Assembly: GCF_014253075.1 (NCBI RefSeq)
Contig: NZ_JACLZJ010000004.1
Coordinates: 62,001-126,000 of the forward strand
From: Ochrobactrum sp. CM-21-5
GTDB lineage: Bacteria; Pseudomonadota; Alphaproteobacteria; Rhizobiales; Rhizobiaceae
Direction: 5' to 3'
DNA length: 64,000 nt
In this document: positions 24,784 to 34,697 of the stretch, one piece after another
How the letters are laid out: every line of letters begins with the position of its first letter
Position numbering within the stretch: position 1 is the first letter of the stretch
Made by a program: the position numbers and the translations under genes
Notes under the pieces: model-generated
Database searches by the model: none
Told to the model about the DNA's origin: nothing
What the model saw: only the letters and a program-made list of their open reading frames with translations

Positions 24784-25608
24784 TTACTGTCGCCGTGAGG
24801 GAATAAGGATCGGCATATTATCATCCGGATGTTTTAGCCGAAGCATTTCCACCTTGAACACATCCTTTATGAGATCAGACGTCAGAACGGCTTCCGGTGT
24901 TCCCGTCGCAACGCACCGGCCATTTGATATTACAATCACGTCGTCACTATAGGCTGCTGCTTCGTTCAGATCGTGTAAAATCCAGCAGATTGTCAGGCTC
25001 CGCTCGGTTTGAAGCTTGCGGATAAGTTCCAGGATTTCGATCTGATAGTGTATATCCAGATATGTCGTGGGTTCATCCAGCATCAGAATGTCTGTTTCCT
25101 GCGCTAGCGCCATTGCAATAAGCGCGCGCTGGCGCTCCCCGCCCGATAAGGCACCAACCGTGCGGTGCGACAAATCCAGAAGCGAAGTGGTCGTCAGGGC
25201 TGCTTCGACAATGGAATGATCCTTGTCGGTCATTGACCGCCAAAGGGGTCTGTGAGGATGGCGTCCACAGCCTACAAGTTCTCGCACCGTCAGGGCAGAT
25301 GGCACCTGCATATCCTGCGGCAGAAAAGCAACCTGCCGGGCAAAGGCGCGGTTGTTCATCCGAGCAACATCTTCGCCGAACAACCGGACATGACCGGAAG
25401 TCGGCTTTTCCAGACGCATGAGTAACCGCATCAAGGTGCTTTTGCCCGAACCATTCGGCCCCAGTAACGCAGTTATGCGATTATGCCTGATCTCGCAGGT
25501 TATTTCGTCCAGTATCGTGCGGTCATTGCTGGCGAAGGAGAGTTTTTCTCCAGCCAGTGCAATATCGCAAGGCAGAGCCAATAGGTCTTCGTCTTCATCC
25601 ATTACCAA
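24784..25608 (-). CDS. fhuC: FhuC-like siderophore ABC transporter ATPase
   Basis: This 274-residue ATPase has Walker A GPNGSGKST near residue 52, signature LSGGERQ and Walker B DILMLDEPTTYLD, typical of FepC/FhuC proteins. It powers the FhuB-like permease. Its 5' end overlaps the 3' end of the TonB-receptor gene by seven bases, so the whole uptake set is one operon. Cytoplasmic, bound to the membrane permease. Confidence 0.88.
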   Translation of the reverse strand: MVMDEDEDLLALPCDIALAGEKLSFASNDRTILDEITCEIRHNRITALLGPNGSGKSTLMRLLMRLEKPTSGHVRLFGEDVARMNNRAFARQVAFLPQDMQVPSALTVRELVGCGRHPHRPLWRSMTDKDHSIVEAALTTTSLLDLSHRTVGALSGGERQRALIAMALAQETDILMLDEPTTYLDIHYQIEILELIRKLQTERSLTICWILHDLNEAAAYSDDVIVISNGRCVATGTPEAVLTSDLIKDVFKVEMLRLKHPDDNMPILIPSRRQ

Positions 25609-27749
25609 TTGGTCTCGTAAGCAATCTTGAACGTGGTGCCGGGCGACTTGATATGGCTGGTATTGTTCGAGTTCCGCAGCAGCTGGCTATAGACGTTGTA
25701 GTAATCCGCATTAAACAGGTTCTCGACGCCCAACTGCAATTTGCCTTTTCCGATCTTGAACTCGGTTGAAAGGTTGAAGACCATAAAGTCATCGACTTCA
25801 CGTCCGCCAAAAGCGACTCCGTCCTTGAATGCATCGTCACGCGATCCGCTATAGACGCCGTCCAGACGCAGGTTCCACCAGTCATAAGGGCTATACTCGA
25901 CATAGCCCGTCACTTTGACCGGGGGAATGCGAAAGCCGTCCAGGGCTATGGTCTGGCCTGTGCTTGTCGTTCTTTCACCTTCCGTATAAGTGAATGATCC
26001 GCCCGCCGCCCATTTTTTGTTGAAAACATAGCGGCCCGCAAGCTCGACACCTTTGATTTCTTCCGGATCACGATTCTGAACAAGAATGAAGTTCTCTGTT
26101 CGGAGCGCCCCCAGGTCGGACTTGCTCAAGAAGATGGCGGCACTACCGGTGAAGTCGCCCAGCGCGGCTCGAATGCCGAACTCATAGTTATCGTAGCTCA
26201 ATGGCTTGATGTTACTGCCATTGAGATTAAATCCTTTGGGAGCCTGACGAAGCTGAATACCAACGTCCGAGAGGTCATAGGACTGCGAAAAATCGGCAAA
26301 AACACTGACGCCGTCGATGAACTCGTAATTTGCGCCAATATTATAAAGGGCGGTCGAGAAATCAAGAGTGCCGCCATCGATCGGATCGCCGATAATAGTC
26401 CTGTAAGGATCAACCGACAGTTTTGCCCATTGCTGGCGAGCGCCGCCGCGAATGGTCAGACGTTCCGTTGGCTTGACTTCCAACTGCGCAAAGACTGAAT
26501 ATTGATCGAGATCGAATGGCGGCGTCCATATGATATTAGCGGTTTTTGTGAATACACGGCCATTACTACTATCGAAATCGGGTCCGTCAAAAAGATCGGC
26601 AGGGCCGACTGAGCTTTCAAGCTGGGCATCCGTTCCCCACATCAGATTGATGGGAAGATTATCGCTCAGCGGAATGGGCGTATTAAACACCAGACTGCCG
26701 CCATAGACGTTACTTTCAAAATATGACTGGATGATCGCAGCGCGGTTTTTGATGTTGCGCGCATCCGCGGGATAAAAGCGTGACTCAGCCCGGCGGGCAA
26801 AGACCTGGGCGTCAAGCGTGCCGCCAAGAAAATCTTCGTGCTTGTAATCAAGAGTACCCTGGATGTTTAAAAGGCTGCCCTGCTCATTCAGAGAAAGGCC
26901 GTCGATGGCTCGTGCCGGAACTGAACCGGCGGGCAGTTTGGCAACGCTCACATCAGCCGCATAATCGCTGTCCTGCTTGATGCGGTTGACGATGATGGAT
27001 GCACCGATGCTCTGATCGTCAAAATGATGGCGGACACGCCCGAATAGGCTACCGGAAAATGTGTCGAACAGATCGCCCTGGCTGGGTTCCGGCGCAACAC
27101 GGCTGCCGTCCGCATCGAACGAGCCACGATTGACCGTTCCCGACAACGAAAACGCATAATCTGTATCGTTAAAGCTGCCTTGGCCGGATTGCGAAATGCG
27201 TGCCTTTAATCCCTCACTTCCAAAATTCGTAAGGCTGTTACCCATTTCCATACGCGTCTTGAAGCGCGCTTCTCCACCACCCTGCAAGGTCGTGATGTAG
27301 ATAATGCCGCCTGTGGCGCCATTGCCATAAAGGGCAGAGCCGCCGTGTACGACTTCGATCCTCTCGATTGCGGAAATATCCACGTTGAAAAGGTCGCGGG
27401 ATGTATCACGATTGAGTTTTTGCGGTACACCATCGATAACCACCAGGGCGCTGCGACCGCGCAAGCCTTGACCATACGTCGTAAAGGCTCCCGTGGAAAG
27501 CGCAAGCCCCGGAACAGCCTTGCCCAGCAAATCGGTCAGGTCGCGGGACGTGCTCTCCAGTTTCTCGATTTCATTGCGTTCGAGAACGGTTACGTTACGT
27601 GTCGTGCTTTCAGGGGAAGACGCCAGACGGTCGGCCTTGATCGTGACTGTATCAAGAACGATCCCCTCTTGCGCGTCGGCGCCTGATGATAGGCTGAATA
27701 AGGCTATCGCTGAAGTCGCCAGCAGTCGGTGAGAAGGCTTCAATAGCAT
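25602..27749 (-). CDS. TonB-dependent ferric siderophore receptor
   Basis: This 715-residue outer-membrane receptor has a signal peptide ending ADAQ near residue 27, a TonB box-like IVLDTVTIKA, a plug domain with NVTVLERNEIEKL and RGRSALVVIDG, and a beta-barrel closing in an aromatic C-terminus (ETNW). It lies upstream of fhuC-D-B and opposite the staphyloferrin B-like genes, so it most likely takes up that siderophore. It resembles the FecA/IutA-type group in general form; I cannot assign an exact ligand. Only 39 bases separate it from the upstream nitroreductase gene, and no separate promoter was recognised there. Confidence 0.87.
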   Translation of the reverse strand: MLLKPSHRLLATSAIALFSLSSGADAQEGIVLDTVTIKADRLASSPESTTRNVTVLERNEIEKLESTSRDLTDLLGKAVPGLALSTGAFTTYGQGLRGRSALVVIDGVPQKLNRDTSRDLFNVDISAIERIEVVHGGSALYGNGATGGIIYITTLQGGGEARFKTRMEMGNSLTNFGSEGLKARISQSGQGSFNDTDYAFSLSGTVNRGSFDADGSRVAPEPSQGDLFDTFSGSLFGRVRHHFDDQSIGASIIVNRIKQDSDYAADVSVAKLPAGSVPARAIDGLSLNEQGSLLNIQGTLDYKHEDFLGGTLDAQVFARRAESRFYPADARNIKNRAAIIQSYFESNVYGGSLVFNTPIPLSDNLPINLMWGTDAQLESSVGPADLFDGPDFDSSNGRVFTKTANIIWTPPFDLDQYSVFAQLEVKPTERLTIRGGARQQWAKLSVDPYRTIIGDPIDGGTLDFSTALYNIGANYEFIDGVSVFADFSQSYDLSDVGIQLRQAPKGFNLNGSNIKPLSYDNYEFGIRAALGDFTGSAAIFLSKSDLGALRTENFILVQNRDPEEIKGVELAGRYVFNKKWAAGGSFTYTEGERTTSTGQTIALDGFRIPPVKVTGYVEYSPYDWWNLRLDGVYSGSRDDAFKDGVAFGGREVDDFMVFNLSTEFKIGKGKLQLGVENLFNADYYNVYSQLLRNSNNTSHIKSPGTTFKIAYETNW

Positions 27750-27788
27750 TGTTAATCCTATAAAATATCGCTTTTCATTGTATTTTGT

Positions 27789-28391
27789 TTACGAACGCCA
27801 ATTGCTTACAAGCGAGTTGATATCCGGTCTTGCGCGTTCGGCAGGGCGCTTGATGGCTGTTCCGACGGGAAACAGGCCAATCAGCCGTTCATTGTCTTCC
27901 AGTTGGAAAATTTCAGCGCCCGCATTTGACAGGCAAGGCCAGCCGGTTAGCCAGATGGACGCGTAACCGCTGGCGTGAACCGCATGCAAAAAAGAGGTCG
28001 CAACAGCGCCTGCCGACAACAATTGATCGAGTTCGGGAAAATCATCTGTCCGGGTATGACGCCAAATCAGAAATACGATCAGTGGCGGGCCGACCATCCA
28101 CTTTGTCAAACGTGACCGCATGGCTTTGATGAGGGCAGGGTCTTCTTCTTCACGTTTATGATGATCAAGGAAGGCTTGTAACAGTTCTTCAGTCTGCTCG
28201 CCCTGAACCAGCACAAATCGCCAGGGAATGAGCATTCCATGGTCAGGAACCCTGGAGGCTACATTGAGAATACCCATCAATTCATGGTGGTCCGGTGCTG
28301 GCTGCGACAGCAGCGCGGGCGGAACGGAGCGGCGAGTACGCATAGAAACCAACGCCATGTTATTCTCGGCACAGGAGACTGTTTTAGACAT
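27789..28391 (-). CDS. Nitroreductase-family FMN protein at the head of the siderophore uptake operon
   Basis: The product of about 200 residues is of the nitroreductase fold: RTRRSVP near the start, a VASRVPDHGMLIPWRFV segment for FMN binding and GYASIWLTG near residue 160, as in the YdjA-like branch. Several starts are possible (28439, 28394, 28391 or the inner MALVSM); I used MSKTV at 28391, where the upstream TTGACA promoter fits. No substrate can be read from sequence. Its position before a TonB receptor and Fhu genes suggests a role linked to iron, for example reducing the ferric siderophore or a flavin (speculative). Confidence 0.75.
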   Translation of the reverse strand: MSKTVSCAENNMALVSMRTRRSVPPALLSQPAPDHHELMGILNVASRVPDHGMLIPWRFVLVQGEQTEELLQAFLDHHKREEEDPALIKAMRSRLTKWMVGPPLIVFLIWRHTRTDDFPELDQLLSAGAVATSFLHAVHASGYASIWLTGWPCLSNAGAEIFQLEDNERLIGLFPVGTAIKRPAERARPDINSLVSNWRS

Positions 28392-28830
28392 CATCGACCG
28401 CTTAATGAATTGTTGATTATTTTCTGAAAGACGCCACATCTAGGCCACAATTCAACAGGTTGTCAATTAACATGAGTAAATTAGTCCGCTTAAAATAGAC
28501 TAATCTAATCGTTCGGTCCAACCCAACAAATGTACCAAAATCGTCACGGGATCTAATCAGGAGTTTGACGGTTTGAGCTCATTCTTTTTGAGCTAATTGA
28601 GAAGATTGCCGAGCGTTGTCTTGCAGCGTTAGGCCATGAATATTCTGGTTGGTCCGCTGGCAAGCCGCACGTAGATCCGGATAGGCCGGATAACAGCGAT
28701 GGAAAGGAAGTTCCACGCCGGTTCCAAAAGATTCATATTGCCGGCCTGCATCAGGAAAATGCTGCCCATGCTGGGGGTCTGCATCGACAGAAAGTCTGGA
28801 ACGGAATCCTTTTGCTGACCATTTCGCTCT
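28392..28830 (-). promoter_or_regulatory. Intergenic region with putative iron-regulated promoter
   Basis: On the minus strand a TTGACA -35 followed after 18 bases by TAGATG lies before the nitroreductase gene. Adjacent to it, plus-strand 28473-28487 reads TGA-N9-TCC, one base off the RirA box TGA-N9-TCA. The rest, to the bioZ stop, shows only an imperfect 6-bp hairpin at 28576-28594 and no gene I can support. Confidence 0.4.
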
Positions 28831-29823
28831 CTAGCCGTTACCACCTCCCCAAAGAACAGCACCGGCAAGCATGCCTGCTCCGGCGGCAGCAAAAAGCAGC
28901 CGTTCGCCTGGCTGGACGGGGCTGGATGCCGCGGTGATCGAAAGGGAGAGTGGAATGGTCGCCGCAGAGGAATTGCCGAAGTCGCGGATTGACTTAGCGG
29001 CAATGGAAACGGAAATGCCCAGTTTGTCGCAGACCGTGTCTATTATTCGACCATTTGCTTGATGTGGAAAGAATCTGCTGATGGTATCCGGGGTCATCCT
29101 TGCCCGCGAGAGGGCTTGTCTGCTGGACTCAGTCATCAGGCGCACGGCCTGGGTAAAGACGGTCTTTCCGTCGCGCATTGTCATTCTTGTTTCAGATATG
29201 GGCGTGCCTGACTGAAAGGGGCGCATGCAGCCGCCTGTTGGAATAGATATGAGATCATAGTTTCTGCCGTCAGATATTAAATGAGTTCCCAGCAGACCAT
29301 TATGCGGGTCATCTGATGGCGTCAGTACAACTGCACCCGCAGCATCGGCGAAGAGAACTGCCGTATTGCGCTCGTCCATATTGATGCGGCGGCTGAGAAT
29401 ATTGGCTGCCACCACGAGTACAGGTCTGTTGAAATTTTTTACAAAGCCGTCTGCCAACACGAGCGCATAAAGAAACCCGGAACAGGCACCAGCCAGATCA
29501 ATCGCTCCGCTGTTGTGTAAATCGAGCCGATGCGCGAGCAGGGGCGCGGAGGGCGGCAACAGGTGATCGGGAGTAGATGTTGCCAGAATTGTCAGGGCAA
29601 CCGAGCCGCGCGCCAGCCGCGCATTGTCGAGGGCCATTGTTCCTGCGCATGCGGCCATGCCGGTCAATGTTTCATTGACCGCCGCCCAACGTCGTTCCCT
29701 GATGCCGGTGCGCTTTTCGATCCATCCTGGCTCGAGATCAAGACGGGCTTCCAGTTCGTGGTTTGTCACTCGCCTCTCCGGTACATAATGACCGAAGCCC
29801 GTCATTTGGCTGGAAATTCTCAT
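28831..29823 (-). CDS. bioZ: BioZ, KAS III-like pimelate-forming enzyme
   Basis: This 330-residue thiolase-fold protein of the FabH family has the catalytic Cys114 ([11 protein letters not shown]), a His in FPHQANGRI near 250 and an Asn in [11 protein letters not shown] near 280. In Brucella, Agrobacterium and relatives, BioZ condenses glutaryl-CoA with malonyl-ACP to start the pimeloyl moiety of biotin, replacing BioC/BioH. Its place as the last gene of a bioBFDA operon identifies it as BioZ rather than housekeeping FabH. The start overlaps the bioA stop (TAATG). Confidence 0.92.
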   Translation of the reverse strand: MRISSQMTGFGHYVPERRVTNHELEARLDLEPGWIEKRTGIRERRWAAVNETLTGMAACAGTMALDNARLARGSVALTILATSTPDHLLPPSAPLLAHRLDLHNSGAIDLAGACSGFLYALVLADGFVKNFNRPVLVVAANILSRRINMDERNTAVLFADAAGAVVLTPSDDPHNGLLGTHLISDGRNYDLISIPTGGCMRPFQSGTPISETRMTMRDGKTVFTQAVRLMTESSRQALSRARMTPDTISRFFPHQANGRIIDTVCDKLGISVSIAAKSIRDFGNSSAATIPLSLSITAASSPVQPGERLLFAAAGAGMLAGAVLWGGGNG

Positions 29824-31097
29824 TACTGCACCGTCCGAACCATATCAGCCGCCTCGTTTATGGCGTCATAGGCCAGATCGAGATCGGCAGACGTCGCACA
29901 ATAGGGCGGCATCAGATAAATCACGTTGCCCAGTGGGCGCAAAAGCACTCCTTTGCTGCGAAAGAAAGCCTTCATTTTCGGTCCGACATCCGACAGATAG
30001 CCTGGCCGGTTAACGACAAGATCGAAAGCTGCAATGGTGCCTTGCTGCCGCACGTTCATGAAACGGGGGTCGTTCTGAAACGAAGCGAGTCGTTCGCGGT
30101 GTTGACGGGCTAAAGCGCTGATCCGCTCTGTCACAGGTTCAGTCTGCCACACCTGTAAATTTGCCAATGCGGCAGCACAGGCAATCGGATTGGCCGTATA
30201 GGAACTCGAATGAAAAAATGTCTGCCTGCGGTCTGTCGAGAAATGCGAATCGAAGACGTCATTGGTGCATAGCGTCGCTGCCAATGGTAGCGCCCCTCCG
30301 GTCATTCCCTTTGAAAGACACATGATGTCCGGTGTGATCGAAGCCTGTTCGCAAGCGAAGATTGTTTCCGTGCGCCCCCAGCCTGTCATGACTTCATCGG
30401 CAATGAGCAGCGTTCCATAATGTTGTGTGATGCGTCTGAATTCGGCAAGCAGATGCGCGGGATAGATTTTCATGCCGCCTGCTCCGAGAACCAGAGGTTC
30501 GATCAGCAGGGCTGCGACATTGCCGCGGCGGCAAAAAGTTTCGAGGGCATCGAGCGTTTCCTGTTCGCGGCTTGCGGACGGAAAAGGAATCGTGTCGACC
30601 TGATACAGAAGTGGTCCATAAGCAGCATTGAAAACGCCGCGTTCCCCTGCAGACATGGTGCCGATTGTATCACCGTGATAGCTGTGTTCCATCACGATAA
30701 TGCGCGACTTAGGTGTATTCCGGTTGTAAAAAAAGCCAAACGCCATTTTGATTGCGACCTCCACCGAAGTGGACCCGCTGTCGGAATAGAAGACATGGCT
30801 GAGACCGGGCGGCGCCAAGCGGATTAATCCCTCGGCCAGATTTTCTGCCGGCTCATGAGTAAATTCAGCAAATATGATCTGGTCGAAACTTTCCAGAGCG
30901 TCTCGAATTGCGTTCATGATGAGCGGGTGCCGATGACCATGTGTAATCACCCACCATGACGAAATGGCATCCAGTACCGATTTGCCGGTTTGGTCCCACA
31001 GATAGGCGCCATCGGTCCGGACGATCTTTTTGAACGCGGGTTCGACGGCATGCTGGGTAAAAGGATGCCAGACCGGAGACGGAGAGCGATGGGTCAT
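29823..31097 (-). CDS. bioA: Adenosylmethionine-8-amino-7-oxononanoate aminotransferase
   Basis: This 424-residue fold-type I PLP aminotransferase starts WHPFTQ. It has SWWVITHGH, the cofactor Asp in [14 protein letters not shown] near 245 and the PLP Lys in CLSKGMTGG near 274. It transfers an amino group from S-adenosylmethionine to KAPA, giving DAPA, the third step of biotin ring assembly. It overlaps bioD by four bases and bioZ by one, inside a compact operon. Length matches the family (about 430). Confidence 0.95.
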   Translation of the reverse strand: MTHRSPSPVWHPFTQHAVEPAFKKIVRTDGAYLWDQTGKSVLDAISSWWVITHGHRHPLIMNAIRDALESFDQIIFAEFTHEPAENLAEGLIRLAPPGLSHVFYSDSGSTSVEVAIKMAFGFFYNRNTPKSRIIVMEHSYHGDTIGTMSAGERGVFNAAYGPLLYQVDTIPFPSASREQETLDALETFCRRGNVAALLIEPLVLGAGGMKIYPAHLLAEFRRITQHYGTLLIADEVMTGWGRTETIFACEQASITPDIMCLSKGMTGGALPLAATLCTNDVFDSHFSTDRRQTFFHSSSYTANPIACAAALANLQVWQTEPVTERISALARQHRERLASFQNDPRFMNVRQQGTIAAFDLVVNRPGYLSDVGPKMKAFFRSKGVLLRPLGNVIYLMPPYCATSADLDLAYDAINEAADMVRTVQ

Positions 31098-31762
31098 TTT
31101 TCTGTCTCGCTAAACGCAGCTGAAACAGTTTCATCTTGCCGGAACTGATCAAGGTCGAAATGTTCGCGAAAGGCTTGCCGTAAAGTGCCCACCGTCAAGT
31201 TGGCAAGGTACGGCAGACGGCCCAGTTTCGGGACACCACCCAGCTCCGGGATGATTTGCTCAGTGTCGGCATGCGCGTCGCCGATGAAGGCAATACCGTG
31301 GACCGGAATGTTCCGGCGCTTCAGGGCCTCCAGTGACAGCAAAGTATGATTGATGGTACCCAGCCCAGTCCTTGCGCACAGAATGACAGGATGCCGCCAG
31401 CGCGCAAAAATATCGGCAAACGTCGCACGACGTGTCAGTGGCACCAGCAGACCGCCAGCGCCTTCAATGATGAGCGGAGAACTGATCTGAGGTACCGTCA
31501 GCCTATCGAGATCGATTTCAATGCCGTCGATTTGTGCAGAAAGATGTGGTGAGACGGGCGTGTTGAGGCGCCACGTTTCGGGAATAATACGTTGTCGGGA
31601 AAGCCCGCCAAGGCTCATGACTGTTTCGCTGTCCGTAATTTCGTCCAGTCCCGACTGAACCGGTTTCCAGTAGAATGCTCCTAAAGCATCAGCCAAGGCT
31701 GCGGAGAATACGGTCTTGCCAATACCTGTGTCGGTGCCGGTAACAACGAAACGCGACATCAT
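31094..31762 (-). CDS. bioD: Dethiobiotin synthetase
   Basis: This 222-residue P-loop enzyme has the Walker [10 protein letters not shown] at residues 7-15, YWKPVQSG and [12 protein letters not shown], all BioD hallmarks. It forms the ureido ring of dethiobiotin from DAPA, CO2 and ATP. Four-base overlaps on both sides (bioF upstream, bioA downstream) show translational coupling. Confidence 0.95.
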   Translation of the reverse strand: MMSRFVVTGTDTGIGKTVFSAALADALGAFYWKPVQSGLDEITDSETVMSLGGLSRQRIIPETWRLNTPVSPHLSAQIDGIEIDLDRLTVPQISSPLIIEGAGGLLVPLTRRATFADIFARWRHPVILCARTGLGTINHTLLSLEALKRRNIPVHGIAFIGDAHADTEQIIPELGGVPKLGRLPYLANLTVGTLRQAFREHFDLDQFRQDETVSAAFSETEK

Positions 31763-32904
31763 GGCATTTTCTCCTTCAAGGCTTTCGCAAGGCAGTCGAA
31801 CATACGGGCAATCGTTTCTTCATCGACATTCAGAGTGATGGTGATGCGAAGTCGTGCGGTTCCGGCGGGCACAGTGGGCGGTCGAATGGCACGGATATCG
31901 AACCCTTCGCCCTGCATCAGACCGGCTATGTGCAGCGTCCGCCCCACGTCGCCGATGATGAGGGGCAATATCTGGGTTCCACTGCCTTCGTAGCCCGTGC
32001 ATTCCCTGAACCGGGTATTGGCGAAGGCAATGAGCTTGTGAAGGACTTGCCGACGATGTTCGCCTGTCCTCAAAAGCCCCAGAGCTTGCCGGGTGACTTC
32101 TGCTTGCAAAGGTGATGGTGCGGTGGAATAGATGAAAGGGCGGGCCTTGTTCACAAGAAAAGCGCGCAGAACAGGCGCAGCTCCGACAAGCGCTCCGGCG
32201 CTGCCCATCGCTTTACCGCAGGTATGAAGTGTGATGACGTTATCGCGGCCTTCCAGTCCGGCGCCAAGACCTCGTCCACCGACGCCATGCACGCCAGTCG
32301 CATGGGCTTCGTCGATCAGAAGAAAGCCTTCGTAACGGTCTGCAATTTCGATGAGTTCAGATAGCGGTGCACAATCGCCATCCATGGAATAGAGGCTTTC
32401 CACCACAAGCCATGGTGTTCCTTTGCCGCCTTTCTCGCGCCATGACCGGATGATGTGCTCGAAGGCTCCGGCATCGTTATGCGGTGCTGACTGCGCTTCA
32501 GCTTTTCCACTGCGGATTCCATCGTGTACGCTCGCATGGATGAGAGCATCGTGGACGACCAGGTCCCGGCGCTGTGGCAAGGTTGTGAAGACGGCCAGAT
32601 TAGCCACGTAGCCGCTACTAAAATACAGCATCGACGGGGAGCCGAAAAAGGTGGCCGCTTCAGTCTCCAGCCGCTCATGCTCGGGATGATTGCCCCGCAG
32701 AAGCCGCGAGCCGCCAGAACCAGAGGACACCCCGTTTTTCAGCGAGGTAATCATTACCGTGCGGAGTGTCGGCGACGATGCGAGGCCGAGATAGTCGTTC
32801 GAGCTGAAATCAGGTCCTGCGTTCGTTCGTAGGCTACGCAGATATCCGCGTCGCTTCAGCCGTCGCAAACCAGCTTCGTAACGTATCAATTGAGCGGAAG
32901 TCAT
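31759..32904 (-). CDS. bioF: 8-amino-7-oxononanoate synthase
   Basis: This 381-residue PLP enzyme of the alpha-oxoamine synthase family has [10 protein letters not shown] near the start, [13 protein letters not shown] near 195 and the PLP Lys in [13 protein letters not shown] near 230. BioF condenses pimeloyl-ACP (or -CoA) with alanine to KAPA. It starts four bases inside bioB and ends four bases inside bioD. Confidence 0.95.
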   Translation of the reverse strand: MTSAQLIRYEAGLRRLKRRGYLRSLRTNAGPDFSSNDYLGLASSPTLRTVMITSLKNGVSSGSGGSRLLRGNHPEHERLETEAATFFGSPSMLYFSSGYVANLAVFTTLPQRRDLVVHDALIHASVHDGIRSGKAEAQSAPHNDAGAFEHIIRSWREKGGKGTPWLVVESLYSMDGDCAPLSELIEIADRYEGFLLIDEAHATGVHGVGGRGLGAGLEGRDNVITLHTCGKAMGSAGALVGAAPVLRAFLVNKARPFIYSTAPSPLQAEVTRQALGLLRTGEHRRQVLHKLIAFANTRFRECTGYEGSGTQILPLIIGDVGRTLHIAGLMQGEGFDIRAIRPPTVPAGTARLRITITLNVDEETIARMFDCLAKALKEKMP

Positions 32905-33902
32905 TCATTCTCATCCATCGTGTCCGCAACCAGGCCCAGCCTGCGCATCAGGCTTCTATCGCGGTCATCTCCGGGGTTCGCCGCCGTCAGCAGTGTGTCG
33001 CCGATGAAAATGGAATTTGCGCCGGCAAGAAAGCAGAGTGTCTGCATTTCGTCGCTCATGGAAGCGCGTCCAGCCGTGAGGCGTACATAAGATTGCGGCA
33101 TCATCAGACGCGCAAGCGCGATGATCCGCACGAATTCGATCGGATCGACCGGCGATGCCTCTGCAAGTCGCGAGCCAGGCATCGGAATCAGCATGTTAAT
33201 AGGTACGCTTTCTGGGGGTGTTGGCAGGTTTGCCAGCGTTATCAGCATGTCTATTCTATCGTCTTCGCTTTCACCGAGACCAAGAATGCCGCCGCTACAC
33301 ACCTTGATTCCGGCTTTGCGCACATGAGCGAGTGTTTCCAGCCGCTCATCAAAACTGCGCGTGGTTATGACCTGCGGATAGAAGCGTTCCGACGTATCGA
33401 TATTATGATTGTAATAGTCGAGGCCAGCCTCTGCAAAGGTTTGGGCCTGCTCCCATGATAGCATGCCAAGTGTCATGCAGGTCTCCAGCCCCAGCGATTT
33501 CACTTGCCTGACCATTTCTACGATGTTCTGTTCATCACGCGGTTTGGGACTGCGCCAGGCCGCCCCCATGCAGTAGCGCGTTGCGCCGCTTTCCTTCGCT
33601 TTTTGTGCTTCGCGGACCACAATATCGAGGCTCATGAGCTTTGAGGCCTTCACACCCGATTCATGGTGAGCCGACTGGCTGCAATAACTGCAGTCTTCGG
33701 GACAGCCGCCGGTTTTGATACTGAGGAGTTTGCTAAGTTGTACCCGGTTTGGATCGAAGTGAACTCGATGGATCTGCTGGGCTTGGAAAATCAAATCGCT
33801 GAAAGGCAGGTCATAGAGTTTGCGAGCGGATTCCAGCGTCCAGCTGCTGTCGTGTATGGCCGCGGCAATGTCATCACGGATTAGAACGGTTTTTTGTTGC
33901 AT
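32901..33902 (-). CDS. bioB: Biotin synthase (radical SAM)
   Basis: This 333-residue radical-SAM enzyme has the CxxxCxxC cluster motif at Cys67, Cys71 and Cys74 ([12 protein letters not shown]), YNHNIDT near 165 and the AGRASM arginine that helps bind the [2Fe-2S] cluster. It inserts sulfur into dethiobiotin, the final step of the pathway. As first gene of bioBFDAZ it starts 13 bases downstream of a BioR-type box, so expression should be repressed by BioR when biotin is plentiful. Confidence 0.96.
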   Translation of the reverse strand: MQQKTVLIRDDIAAAIHDSSWTLESARKLYDLPFSDLIFQAQQIHRVHFDPNRVQLSKLLSIKTGGCPEDCSYCSQSAHHESGVKASKLMSLDIVVREAQKAKESGATRYCMGAAWRSPKPRDEQNIVEMVRQVKSLGLETCMTLGMLSWEQAQTFAEAGLDYYNHNIDTSERFYPQVITTRSFDERLETLAHVRKAGIKVCSGGILGLGESEDDRIDMLITLANLPTPPESVPINMLIPMPGSRLAEASPVDPIEFVRIIALARLMMPQSYVRLTAGRASMSDEMQTLCFLAGANSIFIGDTLLTAANPGDDRDRSLMRRLGLVADTMDENE

Positions 33903-33914
33903 GGATAATCCATT

Positions 33915-33996
33915 TTATAGATAAATTCCGAAGGAATCACTTAAATATAGATTATTATGGATAAATGAATCAATCAATTTGATATTTTATAGATAA
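33915..33996 (-). promoter_or_regulatory. Two BioR operator boxes upstream of bioB
   Basis: The palindromic box TTATAGATAA occurs perfectly at 33915-33924 and again at 33987-33996. It matches the BioR consensus TTATMKATAA known from Agrobacterium and Brucella. A third, poorer copy, TTATGGATAA, lies at 33955-33964. The bioR gene itself is not in this window. Confidence 0.85.
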
Positions 33997-34150
33997 AAAA
34001 TAAAACGCAGACTGGTAAGGGTTCCGACGTGCAGTCTGGTCCGCCAGAGGCGATTTATGAAGCGCTCGCACTCGGACGGGTTTCGGATGTGGACCTCGAC
34101 CAGGTGTGTGATGTGCTGCTTGGCGGATCGGCAAGAGCGTCTCGGGGCGG

Positions 34151-34366
34151 GCCTCGGAGGCTGAACGTTTGCTAGGCGGTGAGGATTTCGCTTTTATGCT
34201 TCAGCAAAGGTCGGGCGCCTATATGCTGCTTGGGGCAGGAGACAGGATCACTCCGCACAATCCGGGACACGACTTCAATGACGAGATCATTCCTTTCGGA
34301 TGCAGCTGGTGGGTCGAGCTTGTTGAAAGCCGGCTCCCTCTGCAGAATGGCAGTGCAGTCGTCTGA
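34151..34366 (+). pseudogene. C-terminal remnant of an M20-family amidohydrolase
   Basis: The frame reads SEAERLLGGEDFAFMLQ, then LLGAGDRITPHNPGHDFND and SWWVELVE, which is the conserved C-terminal end of M20 aminoacylase/hippurate hydrolase-type enzymes (GAEDFAF, HNP-YDFND). No catalytic N-terminal part is present in any frame upstream, so this is a fragment. Another short coding-like stretch just before it (34030-34140, LALGRVSDVDLDQ) could not be identified. Confidence 0.65.
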
Positions 34367-34697
34367 ATGGTGATCTGCGCCAAGGCGCCCGGCTCCTTTT
34401 CTAAAGTCTGCGGTAGAGGGTGTTCGAGCCAAAAGTTTGTAGCACCACACTGACAAATCAGTTCATCGGACGGATTTCTGATTCTGCTTCATTGCGCGGG
34501 ATGATGCGACAAAACAAAGCCTTGGTATGCTTCCAATGATCCCGGTTAAACGGGAACTGCTGAGAGTGTGGCAGGGCTGCTCGAAAGTGACCTCTTTCTT
34601 CCTAGCTTGAAAATTAATTATGATAGTTCATTGATGATAGAAGATTTATGCTTATAAATTAGAGTCTGACGGATTTGGCAAAATGAAGGGGAACCCC
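34367..34697 (+). promoter_or_regulatory. Intergenic region before the peptide-type ABC operon
   Basis: No gene is supported here. The last 100 bases are AT-rich and include a small dyad ATTTAT-GCTT-ATAAAT at 34644-34659, which could be a binding site for the FCD-type regulator encoded at the end of this operon (speculative). Confidence 0.3.

Noticed and set aside
28831-29823. Housekeeping fabH
   Set aside because: Its position as last gene of bioBFDAZ with overlapping ends identifies it as bioZ.
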